The translations under genes were made by a program, and so were the position numbers. From NCBI RefSeq assembly GCF_042665255.1, contig NZ_JBHTCD010000017.1: a stretch of 64,000 nt of DNA, one strand, 5' to 3'. The notes beneath the pieces were generated by a model. That model saw nothing but the letters and a program-made list of their open reading frames with translations, did not search any database and had not been told where the DNA came from. The stretch's first letter is position 1. The number at the start of each line of letters is the position of its first letter. Source of the stretch: Insolitispirillum peregrinum (lineage in GTDB: Bacteria > Pseudomonadota > Alphaproteobacteria > Rhodospirillales > Rhodospirillaceae). Positions 17,472 through 25,697 of this stretch are shown here, piece by piece.

Positions 17472-18140
17472 TTATCCTCCGCACAGCGGCGTCAGGAAGG
17501 TCGCATCATCGGCCTCGCGCAGGGTGCGGGTCGGGCGTCCGTCATCATCGAGCAGACCAAAGCGGTGCAGGTGGCTGACGATTTTCACAAAGTGCGCCTT
17601 GTTCTGGGCGTTGGCGCCACCTTCCAGCCAGTTCTGCTCCAGAAAGGCCAGAATGGCGGGCTGGTTGACCTCGGCTTCCCACAGGATGCCCTGCAACGAG
17701 GCCAGCGCCTCTTCCATTTCGCGCTCGACGCCGTGAACGGTCATCGCCTGATCGGCTTCGCTGCGGCAGCCGGTTTCCGGCCCGGCTCCCAGCCCGAAAT
17801 CCAGCGCCGTCCGCCGTTCCGGGGCGCAGACCTGCAAATGGCCGATTTCGTGGATGATCACCGACGGTTCCATCTGGACCGCCACCGCTTCGCCGTTCCA
17901 CGTATAGCCGTTGGTCGGCGGCTGTTCCAGAACGCCCATGCCAAAGGTGCGGATCAGCGCCACCGCTTCGGCCTGATGGCGGGGGTTCTGCGACAGCTCC
18001 AGCGTTTCATCCTCGACATGGGCGAGGGTGGCGGCAATCCGGCGAAAGGCTTTTTGCGCCAGCGGCTGGTCGTCAAGGCACAGGTCGAACTGCTCCAGCG
18101 CGGTCGGCAGGTCGGGCAGGGCAATCGGGGTCAGGATCAT
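17472..18140 (-). CDS. HEXXH-containing protein resembling EF-P hydroxylase EpmC
   Basis: 222 residues, cytoplasmic, no signal peptide. The core IIHEIGHLQVCAPERRTALD plus FG (95-116) has the pattern IHEIxHxxxAxxxRRxxxDFG remembered from E. coli EpmC (YfcM), the iron-dependent enzyme hydroxylating the modified lysine of elongation factor P. HEIGH occupies 97-101 and would be a metal site. The protein is longer than EpmC at the N-terminus. No Shine-Dalgarno is evident and neither efp nor epmA/B is in the window. It could be a distinct metal-dependent family sharing the core; the resemblance is from memory rather than an alignment. Confidence 0.55.
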   Translation of the reverse strand: MILTPIALPDLPTALEQFDLCLDDQPLAQKAFRRIAATLAHVEDETLELSQNPRHQAEAVALIRTFGMGVLEQPPTNGYTWNGEAVAVQMEPSVIIHEIGHLQVCAPERRTALDFGLGAGPETGCRSEADQAMTVHGVEREMEEALASLQGILWEAEVNQPAILAFLEQNWLEGGANAQNKAHFVKIVSHLHRFGLLDDDGRPTRTLREADDATFLTPLCGG

Positions 18141-18218
18141 CGGGCATCCATACGGGCTGTCAGGGTATTCACCGCGCAGGAGCTACACCAGTTGCGCCCG
18201 GAAGGCAACCGGTGCTGA

Positions 18219-19553
18219 TCATTCTGCCGGGGCTCCTTCGGCGGTGGGGTCGATCTCTTCCAGCGCGTCGTCTTCGTCGGGGGTGTCTTCGGCGGCGGAG
18301 ACCAGCGCGGTGACCACGCAGTTCAGGAACACGTTGGCAAAGGTGCGCAGCGGGGTCATGATCGGCTCAACGGCGATGAACAGCGGCAGAACCCCGTCCA
18401 GCGGCATGTTGAGCGGCCCCAGCACGATCCCCAGCATCGCCAGGGTCACCGCCCCCGAGGCTCCGGCGGTGGCGATCCCGGCCAGAATGCAGCCGACCAC
18501 GATGAATACCATCTGGATCAGCGAGACGTCGACCTGATACAACTGGGCGATGAACAGGGTGGCAACGGCGAAATAAACCACGTTGCCATAGCGGCAGATG
18601 CCGATGCCCAGCGGCACCAGCAGCCCGACATCGCGTTCGTTCAGGCGATAGCCTTCGTGCAGGGCGGTGATGCACGACGGCACACAGGCCATGCTGTTGC
18701 CGGTGGCAATCGACAGGATCAGCGGTTGGCGCAGTTCTGACAGGATGGTCCCCAGCGGGCATTTCAGCCGCTGCCACAGGATCAACACCCCGATGACGAA
18801 CATCAGGGCATAGCAGGCCCCCACCACCCCGACAAAGCCCATCATCATCAGGATGATGTCGGCCCCGGCACTGGCAATCTGGACGGCGACCATTGCACAC
18901 AGGCCGAGGGGCAGGATGTACATCATCCAGTGCACCAGCCGGTCAAGGGCGCGATAGGCCGATTCCAGCGCATGGAACATCGAGCCGGAGGTTTCCCGTG
19001 GTACCGAGCCCAGCGCGATGCCGAACATCATCGAAAACACCAGCACCTGCAAGGTCGCGCCGCTGGCCATTGCCTGAAAGACGTTGGCCGGGACCATTTG
19101 CAGCAGGAACGGCAGGAAGCCACTTTCCTTCGGCGGCGCAGGCGGGGCATTCAGCGCCATTTCCAGATCGGGAGAATAGCCGCCCTGCTGGACGATCGAC
19201 CCCAGCAGGCGCAGGTCTTCGGCCCCGACATTGCCGGGTTCACCGATCACCGCCACGATCAGGCCGATGATCCCGGAAATGGTAAAGGTGGCGAGAAAGG
19301 CGAACAGCAGGCGGAACAGATAGGCTCCACTGGCCCCCGACGACATCAGCTTGCCCATGTTGAGGGCGATGGCCGAAATCAGGATCGGCACCACCGTCAT
19401 CTTGAGAAAGGTCAGATAGATGTCGCCAAACGGGGCAATGGTGTGTGCCAGCGGTTTGTCATGCAGGCCGATCAGCACGCCACACCCTGCGCCGATGACG
19501 ATCAGCCAGGGACTGAGCAGGATACGCTGCACTATTGTTTTTTGCGCCGCCAT
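18219..19553 (-). CDS. Dicarboxylate/amino acid:cation symporter (DAACS/GltP-DctA type)
   Basis: 444 residues with the DAACS architecture: about eight hydrophobic helices, early TFLKMTVVPILISAI, central IATGNSMACVPSC region at the serine-rich hairpin, and a late ATAGASGAVTLAMLGIVLGP helix. Family members import C4-dicarboxylates or acidic amino acids with Na+ or H+. An acidic cytoplasmic tail (EDTPDEDDALEEIDP) ends the protein. AAAGGAG precedes the ATG. It follows a family-3 binding-protein gene by 57 bases, an unusual partner for a symporter that normally needs none. Confidence 0.88.
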   Translation of the reverse strand: MAAQKTIVQRILLSPWLIVIGAGCGVLIGLHDKPLAHTIAPFGDIYLTFLKMTVVPILISAIALNMGKLMSSGASGAYLFRLLFAFLATFTISGIIGLIVAVIGEPGNVGAEDLRLLGSIVQQGGYSPDLEMALNAPPAPPKESGFLPFLLQMVPANVFQAMASGATLQVLVFSMMFGIALGSVPRETSGSMFHALESAYRALDRLVHWMMYILPLGLCAMVAVQIASAGADIILMMMGFVGVVGACYALMFVIGVLILWQRLKCPLGTILSELRQPLILSIATGNSMACVPSCITALHEGYRLNERDVGLLVPLGIGICRYGNVVYFAVATLFIAQLYQVDVSLIQMVFIVVGCILAGIATAGASGAVTLAMLGIVLGPLNMPLDGVLPLFIAVEPIMTPLRTFANVFLNCVVTALVSAAEDTPDEDDALEEIDPTAEGAPAE

Positions 19554-19610
19554 GGCGACTCTCCTTTGTTTGTGTACAGCGGGTATCGGCCTTGCGGCCT
19601 GATGATCCCG

Positions 19611-20513
19611 TCAGAATGCCCCGTCCATCAGGGGCAACCGGCCATCAAGAATCTGGTCAACCGACAGGGTGATTGCCAGATCATCCAGATGCAGGTTCAA
19701 CAGGGTCAGCAGGGTGGTGTCATCCGGGTTCACCGCAATGGCGATCGGGTCAACGGTGTCGGTCAATACCACCGTGCGCAGCATGAACAGGATTTCCGGC
19801 TGGGCCTTGATGATTTTCTTGATTTCGACTTCATCGCGGAAGGCGGCGGTGACATCGCCCTTGGTCACCGCCTGCACCAGACTGGGCCAGTCGGGGTAGC
19901 CGACGATCTCCGCATGGGGGAATTTCTGGTGGGCAAACTGTTCATAGGATGATCCGGCCAGCACGCCGACCCGGCCATTCAGGCTGCGGATGGCCTGTTC
20001 CGGTTCGCCGCCATTGCTGATCTGTGCCAGTTGCAGGCGGTTGACCAGCAGGGCCTGACGGAGTTTCAGATAGGGCTTGGTATAGGCAACGCGCATCGCG
20101 CGGGGAAAGGTGCGGCTGATTTTGGAAATGGCGATATCGGCTTCGCCACGGGCCACCATGTCCACCACCGCATCAAAGGTGGCTCCGGTGCGGATGAACA
20201 CCGGGCGCACCCCCAGACGGCGGGCAAAGCTGCGGACGATCTCGACATCAAAGCCGCTCATCTGCCCGCGGGCGTCCATGCTGTAAAACGGCGGATTGTC
20301 ACGCTGGTACATCGACACCAGCAGGGTGCCGCGTTCCTTGACCCGCTGAATGTCCAGCGCCAGCGGCATCTCGCCATCGGCCCGGACCGGGGATACTCCC
20401 AGCAGGGCGGCGGCAAGGAACATCTGTACGAACAGCAACGCAATGCCCATGCGGCTCGGGCCTGATCCTGATCGGTGTCGTTGGTGACGTTTCAAACACG
20501 CCAACAGCCCCAT
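19611..20513 (-). CDS. Periplasmic solute-binding protein, family 3
   Basis: 300 residues. A signal peptide (ALLFVQMFLAAALLGVSPVRA) precedes a family-3 fold with GTLLVSMYQRDNPPFYSMDA, GFDVEIVRSFARRLGV and the diagnostic GEADIAISKISRTFPR segment. These proteins bind polar amino acids for ABC importers or act as sensors. No ABC permease is adjacent; instead a DAACS symporter gene follows on the same strand, so cooperation with it or an orphan sensing role is possible. The start could also be the internal ATG at 20450. Confidence 0.8.
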   Translation of the reverse strand: MGLLACLKRHQRHRSGSGPSRMGIALLFVQMFLAAALLGVSPVRADGEMPLALDIQRVKERGTLLVSMYQRDNPPFYSMDARGQMSGFDVEIVRSFARRLGVRPVFIRTGATFDAVVDMVARGEADIAISKISRTFPRAMRVAYTKPYLKLRQALLVNRLQLAQISNGGEPEQAIRSLNGRVGVLAGSSYEQFAHQKFPHAEIVGYPDWPSLVQAVTKGDVTAAFRDEVEIKKIIKAQPEILFMLRTVVLTDTVDPIAIAVNPDDTTLLTLLNLHLDDLAITLSVDQILDGRLPLMDGAF

Positions 20514-20649
20514 AACGCAGTTCCCCCAGCCGTGATGCCTGAGTCATGGCGCCTTTTCAGAGTGATGGGCACCTTACGCTCGCGATGGTACCATACGTGT
20601 TACGATAGAGCCATGACCGGGAAAAAGACGTTAACGGTTTGACATAACC

Positions 20650-21095
20650 AGAGCGCGTTGGGCGCTCTGGTAGTTTTGTGCGTAGCCCTCAGACGGCGGG
20701 CGCAGGCTCCGCCTGCTGGCCTTGCGCCCGCATGGGCGGGCGGGCCCTCAATGGGCCAGCCGGGGCGCACGGGGCGCTCCTGTTGTTTTGTGCGAAGCCC
20801 TCAAACGGTGGGCGCAGGCTCCGCCTGCTGGCCTTGCGCCCGCATGGGCGGGCGGGCCCTCAATGGGCCAGCCGGAGCGCGCAGGGCGCTCTGGTAGTTT
20901 TGTGCGTAGCCCTCAGACGGCGGGCGCAGGCTCCGCCTGCTGGCCTTGCGCCCGCATGGGCGGGCGGGCCCTCAATGGGCCAGCCGGAGCGCGCAGGGCG
21001 CTCCGGTAGTTGTGTACATAGCCCTCAGACGGCGGGCGCAGGCTCTGCCTGCTGGCCTTACGCCCGCATGGGCGGGCGGGCCCATAGAGCGTTTT
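20650..21095. repeat. 112-bp tandem repeat array, four copies
   Basis: Four near-identical units; the marker GCGCTC recurs at 20662, 20774, 20886 and 20998, exactly 112 bp apart. Each unit is GC-rich and contains short palindromes (GCAGGCTCCGCCTGC; CGCCCGCATGGGCG). Because 112 is not a multiple of three, reading frames through the array shift each unit, and apparent proteins are the same DNA read in rotation. No gene is called here. Degenerate further copies lie at 21180-21300. Confidence 0.9.
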
Positions 21096-21179
21096 CACAC
21101 CGAGCGAAAACGCTCTCTGTTTTTAGTGACGCATTTTCCGAGCCGTTGACCGTAAACGGTCAACTTGAAAATGCTCTCA
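21086..21179. repeat. AT-richer insert interrupting the fifth repeat copy
   Basis: The array is interrupted between GGGCCC and ATGGGCCAGCC by about 95 bp containing an 11-bp stem (21086-21096 with 21106-21116, AGAGCGTTTTC) followed by a T run, and a perfect 8-bp stem GTTGACCG/CGGTCAAC (21145-21164). Outer ATTTTC/GAAAAT arms flank the second stem. It looks like a small non-coding palindromic element inserted into the repeat. Confidence 0.6.
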
Positions 21180-21272
21180 TGGGCCAGCCGGAGCGCGTTG
21201 GGGGCTCCGGTTATGCTGTACAGTCCTTCAGGCGGCGGGTGCAAGGCGCTCCGGTGGTTTTGTGTGTAGCCC

Positions 21273-22046
21273 TCAGGCGGCGGGCGCAGGTTCCGCCTGA
21301 GGGTTTTGCGCCTGGCGCAAAAAGCCAACAATCCATCCGGCCACCCGTTGTTGTTCCGGCTGAAGATCTCCACGGGCCACCGCCTGTTCCGCAGCGGACG
21401 CCTGTTCAGCCGGGATGGCACCCCCCGAAAGCACATGGATCAGGTCGCGTTCATAGGCCGGGGTGAATTCAGGATGGGCCTGAAAGCTGAGGGCAATATC
21501 CCGCGTGCCGTCTGCCGACGGATAGCGCAGGGCGGCATGGGGGCAGAAGTCCGACGAGGCGATCACCTGCGCTGACGGCGGCAGCTCCTGTACCTGATCC
21601 TGATGCATGGCATTCAGGCGGAAGCCGGTCGGCGGGGCGGCTTCGCCCATCCACGGGCGCGGATCATCGACCTGATACTGATGGACGGCAATGCCCCAGC
21701 CTTTTTCCGACTTGCGCACTTTACCCCCCAGAGCTTCGGCCAGAATCTGGTGACCAAAGCAGATCCCCACCACCGGCCGTTCGGCGGCCACCGCCCGCCG
21801 CAAAAACTCCTGCAGGCGCAGCATCCACGGCAGGCCCTCATAGACCCCATGGCGCGAGCCGGTGATCAGCCAGCCGTCGCAGGCATCGACAGAGGCCGGG
21901 AACTGGTCATCAAGGACGGCAAACACCTCAAAGGTGATCTCGGGGGCCTGTTCGGCGAACAGGCGGCGGAACATGTCGATGTACGAGCCGTGCGCGGCAT
22001 GCAGTGCCTCGCGGCTGCGTCCGGTTTCGAGGATGCCGATCCGCAT
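21273..22046 (-). CDS. Class I glutamine amidotransferase-like protein
   Basis: 257 residues. Nucleophile elbow GICFGHQILAEALGG with the catalytic cysteine, and FQAHPEF with the catalytic histidine, define a triad-type class I amidotransferase domain (GuaA/PuuD superfamily). It begins three bases after an FAD oxidase of the PuuB type, suggesting joint action on gamma-glutamylated amines, with hydrolysis of a gamma-glutamyl amide as a plausible reaction. The last residues (NPQAEPAPAA) and the stop codon are contributed by a copy of the neighbouring repeat, so the original C-terminus may have been replaced. Confidence 0.82.
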   Translation of the reverse strand: MRIGILETGRSREALHAAHGSYIDMFRRLFAEQAPEITFEVFAVLDDQFPASVDACDGWLITGSRHGVYEGLPWMLRLQEFLRRAVAAERPVVGICFGHQILAEALGGKVRKSEKGWGIAVHQYQVDDPRPWMGEAAPPTGFRLNAMHQDQVQELPPSAQVIASSDFCPHAALRYPSADGTRDIALSFQAHPEFTPAYERDLIHVLSGGAIPAEQASAAEQAVARGDLQPEQQRVAGWIVGFLRQAQNPQAEPAPAA

Positions 22047-22049
22047 TGC

Positions 22050-23354
22050 TTACACTCCCAGTTTGTCGCGCAGGCCATACCACCACGCGCCCAGCGCGGT
22101 CAGCGGCACGCGCAGCGCCCGGCCACCGGGGAAGGGATAATAGGGCAGATTGGCAAAGGCATCAAAGCGGGTGGCATCCCCACAAATGGCTTCCGCAATC
22201 AGGCGACCGGCCAGATGTGTGCAGGTGACGCCGTGACCGCTGTAGCCGTGGGCGAAGTAAACGTTGCCCGGCAGGCGGCCAAAGTGCGGGATGCGGGTCA
22301 TGGTCAGGGCAAAGTTGCCGCTCCACGCAAAATCCAGCCGCACGCCCTTCAGGCGCGGGAATACCTTTTCCAGATGCGGGCGCAGCCAGGCCTGAATGTC
22401 TGCCGGTTCGGCCCCGCCATAGACGATGCCGCCGCCAAACAGCAAGCGGTGGTCTTCGGTCGGGCGGAAGTAATCCAGCACATAGTTGGCATCTTCAACC
22501 GCGGTCATGGTCGGGAACAGCTCGTTGATCACCGCTTCGCCCAGCACTTCGGTGGTCACCACCTGCGTGCTGACCGGCATGATTTTTGCGGTCAGTTCCG
22601 GCACCGCGTCACCCAGATAGGCATTGCCGCAGGTGACGGCATAGCGGGCCGAGACCTGACCTTCCGGGGTATGGATCACCGGTGTCGGGCCGCTGCGGTC
22701 AATGCGCAGGACGCGGGTCTGTTCGTAAATCACTCCGCCCAGACTTTCCAGCGCCGCTGCTTCTCCCAGCGCCAGGTTCAGCGGGTGCATGTGGCCGCCG
22801 CGATGGTCGATCATGCCGCCGACATAGACATCACTGCCGACATGCTGCCGCAGGCCGTCGCGGTCGAGGACTTCCAGACCATCGTGGCCGTGGCGCAGCC
22901 AGTTTTCGCGCATCCCGCTCAGTTCACGCATCTGCTTCTGGCTGTAGGCGGCAAAGACGTTGGTCGGGCGATAGGCGCAGGCGATGCCGTATTTGGCAAT
23001 CCGCTCGCGGATGATGTCGCCGCCTTCCAGCGACATTTTGCCCAGCGTGCGGGCGGCGTCGAGGCCATAGCGGTGCTCGATCACTTCCAGATCACGGCTA
23101 TAGCCGTTGACGATCTGCCCGCCGTTGCGGCCCGAGGCGCCCCAGCCGATGCGGGCGGCTTCGAGCAGCACCACTTTAAAGCCGCGCTCGGCCAGATGCA
23201 GCGCCGCCGACAGCCCGGTGAAGCCACCGCCAATCACGCAGATATCACTTTCCACCGGCCCCTTCAGCGATGGCCGTTCCGGCGTCGGGTTGGCCGTCGC
23301 GGCATAGTAGGTCTGCGGCAGTTCACCCTGAGGGATGGAAGACGGATGCGCCAT
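22050..23354 (-). CDS. FAD-dependent amine oxidase, gamma-glutamylputrescine-oxidase type
   Basis: 434 residues of the DAO superfamily. Near the N-terminus ICVIGGGFTGLSAALHLAERG is the dinucleotide fold for FAD, followed by GWGASGRNGGQIVNG, a signature of PuuB/OrdL-type oxidases, and near the C-terminus YFAHGYSGHGVTCTHLAGRL. Cytoplasmic. Start ATG 23354 has AAGAGG seven bases upstream; an extension of 48 residues would run into the operator region. Operon with the downstream amidotransferase gene and divergent from a GntR regulator gene. Substrate likely a polyamine or its glutamyl derivative (inference). Confidence 0.85.
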   Translation of the reverse strand: MAHPSSIPQGELPQTYYAATANPTPERPSLKGPVESDICVIGGGFTGLSAALHLAERGFKVVLLEAARIGWGASGRNGGQIVNGYSRDLEVIEHRYGLDAARTLGKMSLEGGDIIRERIAKYGIACAYRPTNVFAAYSQKQMRELSGMRENWLRHGHDGLEVLDRDGLRQHVGSDVYVGGMIDHRGGHMHPLNLALGEAAALESLGGVIYEQTRVLRIDRSGPTPVIHTPEGQVSARYAVTCGNAYLGDAVPELTAKIMPVSTQVVTTEVLGEAVINELFPTMTAVEDANYVLDYFRPTEDHRLLFGGGIVYGGAEPADIQAWLRPHLEKVFPRLKGVRLDFAWSGNFALTMTRIPHFGRLPGNVYFAHGYSGHGVTCTHLAGRLIAEAICGDATRFDAFANLPYYPFPGGRALRVPLTALGAWWYGLRDKLGV

Positions 23355-23399
23355 GCTGGGGCCTCTTGGATTGTGGGACGCCGGAAATGCGGCGTATGA

Positions 23400-23409
23400 T
23401 GTGATCACA
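23400..23409. promoter_or_regulatory. Candidate GntR operator, site 1
   Basis: Perfect palindrome TGTGATCACA in the divergent promoter region between the amine oxidase and GntR genes. It shares ATGTGATCAC with site 2, about 39 bp away. Confidence 0.55.
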
Positions 23410-23438
23410 GCAAAGGATGGCGGCGGCGTCAAATAAAA

Positions 23439-23447
23439 TGTGATCAC
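23439..23447. promoter_or_regulatory. Candidate GntR operator, site 2
   Basis: Second copy of TGTGATCAC, preceded by ATAAAA. With site 1 it forms a repeated palindromic pair nearer the regulator gene, consistent with autoregulation and control of the divergent oxidase operon. Confidence 0.55.
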
Positions 23448-23546
23448 TTTTTTCGCAATGCAGCCATTCGGCTTCCGGTTGACGCGGTGCAGCGACAAGG
23501 GTAAAGGCCACTGAGATCAGAGGTGTTGGCAAACAGGCAAAATCCC

Positions 23547-24266
23547 ATGGCAAAGTCCGCAGCCCTAAATATCCCCCTGCCGGCGCGCGGCGAACGGGAA
23601 ACCGTCAACCAGTGGGTCTATCGGGTCCTGCGCGAAGCGGTGATGATTGGCCGCATCCCGCCGGGGCGGCCTTTGACCATCCGCGAGATCGCGGCGGCGC
23701 TGGATGTCAGCACCATGCCGGTGCGCGAAGCCCTGCGCCGTCTGGCCAGTGAACAGGCGCTGGAAGTGCGCGACAACCGCCGGGTTCTGGTACCGCACAT
23801 GACGGCGGCCCGTTTTCAGGAGCTGTGCGAGCTGCGCATTGCCATCGAGTCCCATGCTGCCGAGCGGGCCTTGCCGTGGCTGACCGAAGCCACCCTTGAG
23901 CAACTGGCCGAGGTGGACCGGGGCATTGATGCCGCCAACACCGCCGGGGATGTCGAACAGGCGACCATCCTCAATCAGCAGTTCCACCGCATCATCTATA
24001 CCGCCAACCCGCACCAGACGGCGATGCCGCTGGTGGAAAGCCTGTGGCTGCAACTGGGGCCGTTTGTCCGGCTGGCGCTGTCGCGTCTCAGCGACCATTA
24101 CACCGTTGACCGCCACGCCGAGGCGCTGACCGCCATCCGCCGCCGCGATGCGATGGCCTTGCGGGTGGCGATCGGGGCCGATATCCGCGATGGCATCACC
24201 CACGCCGGTACCGCCGAGCTGCTGAACGCCTATATCGGTAGCGCCGGGGAATCCAGCGGGCCATAA
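23547..24266 (+). CDS. GntR-family regulator (FadR/FCD subfamily)
   Basis: 239 residues from the ATG at 23547 (an in-frame GTG at 23523 is possible). Winged helix-turn-helix: GRPLTIREIAAALDVSTMPV then REALRRL at about 40-75. The all-helical FCD effector domain follows, with metal/ligand histidines in NQQFHRIIY and SDHYTVDRHAEAL. Transcribed divergently from the amine oxidase operon, with two TGTGATCAC palindromes between. It probably represses polyamine-type catabolism. The 3' end overlaps the convergent livF-like gene by 37 bases. Confidence 0.88.
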   Translation: MAKSAALNIPLPARGERETVNQWVYRVLREAVMIGRIPPGRPLTIREIAAALDVSTMPVREALRRLASEQALEVRDNRRVLVPHMTAARFQELCELRIAIESHAAERALPWLTEATLEQLAEVDRGIDAANTAGDVEQATILNQQFHRIIYTANPHQTAMPLVESLWLQLGPFVRLALSRLSDHYTVDRHAEALTAIRRRDAMALRVAIGADIRDGITHAGTAELLNAYIGSAGESSGP

Positions 24267-24916
24267 TCGATCAGGCTGCCACGGTCGAGGGCATAGGCGC
24301 GGTTGCACACCAGTCGGGCGGTCAGGACGTTCTGCTCTGACACAATCAGCGTCAACCCTTCGGCGCGCATCGCCCGCAGGGCGTCGAGCATCTGTTCGAC
24401 AATGCGCGGGGCCAGGCCCTCGGATGGCTCATCCAGCAGTACCAGCGACGGATTGCCCATCAGGGTGCGGGCGATGGCCAGCATTTGCTGTTCTCCGCCC
24501 GACAGCGCCCCGCCGGGACGGTGGCGGTGTTCGGCCAGATTGGGGAACAGGGCAAACAGGCGCTCTTCCGTCCACGGGCGCAGGCCGTCGCGGGCGGGCT
24601 GTTTGCCGACCGTCAGGTTTTCCTGCACCGACAATTCGCTGAAAATCCGGCGGTTTTCCGGCACCCAGCCCAGACCCAGCCGGGCGATGCGGTGCGACGG
24701 CAATCCGTTGAGAGGCCGCCCATCAAACCGGATATCACCCCGCACGCGGCCCGTCTGGCGGCTGATCTGACCGGCAAGGGCCATCATGATCGAGCTTTTG
24801 CCCGCGCCATTGCGGCCAATCAGCGCCACGGCGTCGCCTTTGGCAACCTCAAGGTGGATATCGTGCAGGATGTGGGCCTGACCGTACCACAGGTTCAGGT
24901 GCTTAACGCTCAGCAT
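24230..24916 (-). CDS. ABC transporter ATP-binding protein, LivF type
   Basis: 228 residues. Walker A IGRNGAGKSS, signature LSGGEQQM, Walker B SLVLLDEPSEGLAP. The length and EGLAP motif fit LivF of hydrophobic amino acid/amide importers. The ATG at 24916 overlaps the end of the livG-like gene by 14 bases. Last gene of the minus-strand importer operon. Confidence 0.9.
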   Translation of the reverse strand: MLSVKHLNLWYGQAHILHDIHLEVAKGDAVALIGRNGAGKSSIMMALAGQISRQTGRVRGDIRFDGRPLNGLPSHRIARLGLGWVPENRRIFSELSVQENLTVGKQPARDGLRPWTEERLFALFPNLAEHRHRPGGALSGGEQQMLAIARTLMGNPSLVLLDEPSEGLAPRIVEQMLDALRAMRAEGLTLIVSEQNVLTARLVCNRAYALDRGSLIDYGPLDSPALPI

Positions 24917-25697
24917 CGGGGGCCTGCTTTCGATAGGTCGCACCGCGCCCGAGATAGACGTCACGGACCTGTTCGTCCTGTTGGACCTCGTCGGGGGTGC
25001 CGTCTGCCAGCAGGGTTCCGCGATTGATCACCGCCACCCGGTCGGCGTGGCGAAACACCACATCCATGTCATGTTCTGTGAACACCACGGTGATGGTGCG
25101 CTGGCGGGCGAGGGTGACGGTCAGTTCCATCACGCTTTCCCGTTCGGCCAGCGCCATCCCGGCGGTGGGTTCGTCCATCAACAGCACATGCGGATCATTG
25201 ACCAGCGCCAGCGCCAGTTCCAGCCGCTTGACATCGCCATAGGCCAAAGTGGCGCAGGGCAGCGGAGCCAGCGGGCCGAGGCCGACCAGATCAAGCAGGG
25301 CCATCGCCTGATCACGGTACAGCGCCCCGGCCCACGGCCACAGGGCACGATAGCGGTTATGGGCTGAGATCAGCCCCATCTGAATGTTTTCCAGCACGGT
25401 CATCGAGGCAAAGGTGGCGGCAACCTGAAAGGTCCGTCCGACCCCCATCCGCCAGATGCGGCGCGGTGGCAGGCCGACGAGCGATTTGCCGTTCAGCAGG
25501 ACATCGCCACTGTCCGGCGACAGATGGCCGGTCAGCAGGTTGAAGGTGGTGCTTTTTCCAGCCCCGTTGGGTCCGATCAGGGCGAGGATCTGCCCGCGTG
25601 GCACTGCCAGTGACAGACCGGCCACCGCCACCACACCGCCATAGCTTTTGCGCAGGGCGCGGGCTTCGAGCACCGGAGGCAGCAGGGAACAGCTCAT
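24903..25697 (-). CDS. ABC transporter ATP-binding protein, LivG type
   Basis: 264 residues. Walker A IGPNGAGKSTTFN, a LivG-style signature LAYGDVKRLELA in place of canonical LSGGQ, Walker B HVLLMDEPTAGMA, and the H-loop FTEHDMDVVF. Overlaps the permease gene stop by four bases. Pairs with the LivF-type ATPase to drive the fused permease. Confidence 0.9.
   Translation of the reverse strand: MSCSLLPPVLEARALRKSYGGVVAVAGLSLAVPRGQILALIGPNGAGKSTTFNLLTGHLSPDSGDVLLNGKSLVGLPPRRIWRMGVGRTFQVAATFASMTVLENIQMGLISAHNRYRALWPWAGALYRDQAMALLDLVGLGPLAPLPCATLAYGDVKRLELALALVNDPHVLLMDEPTAGMALAERESVMELTVTLARQRTITVVFTEHDMDVVFRHADRVAVINRGTLLADGTPDEVQQDEQVRDVYLGRGATYRKQAPDAER

Noticed and set aside
20678..21466. A 262-codon open frame through the tandem repeat
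   Set aside because: Repeat period is not a multiple of three, so the peptide is the same DNA read in rotating frames; no ribosome site and no protein features.
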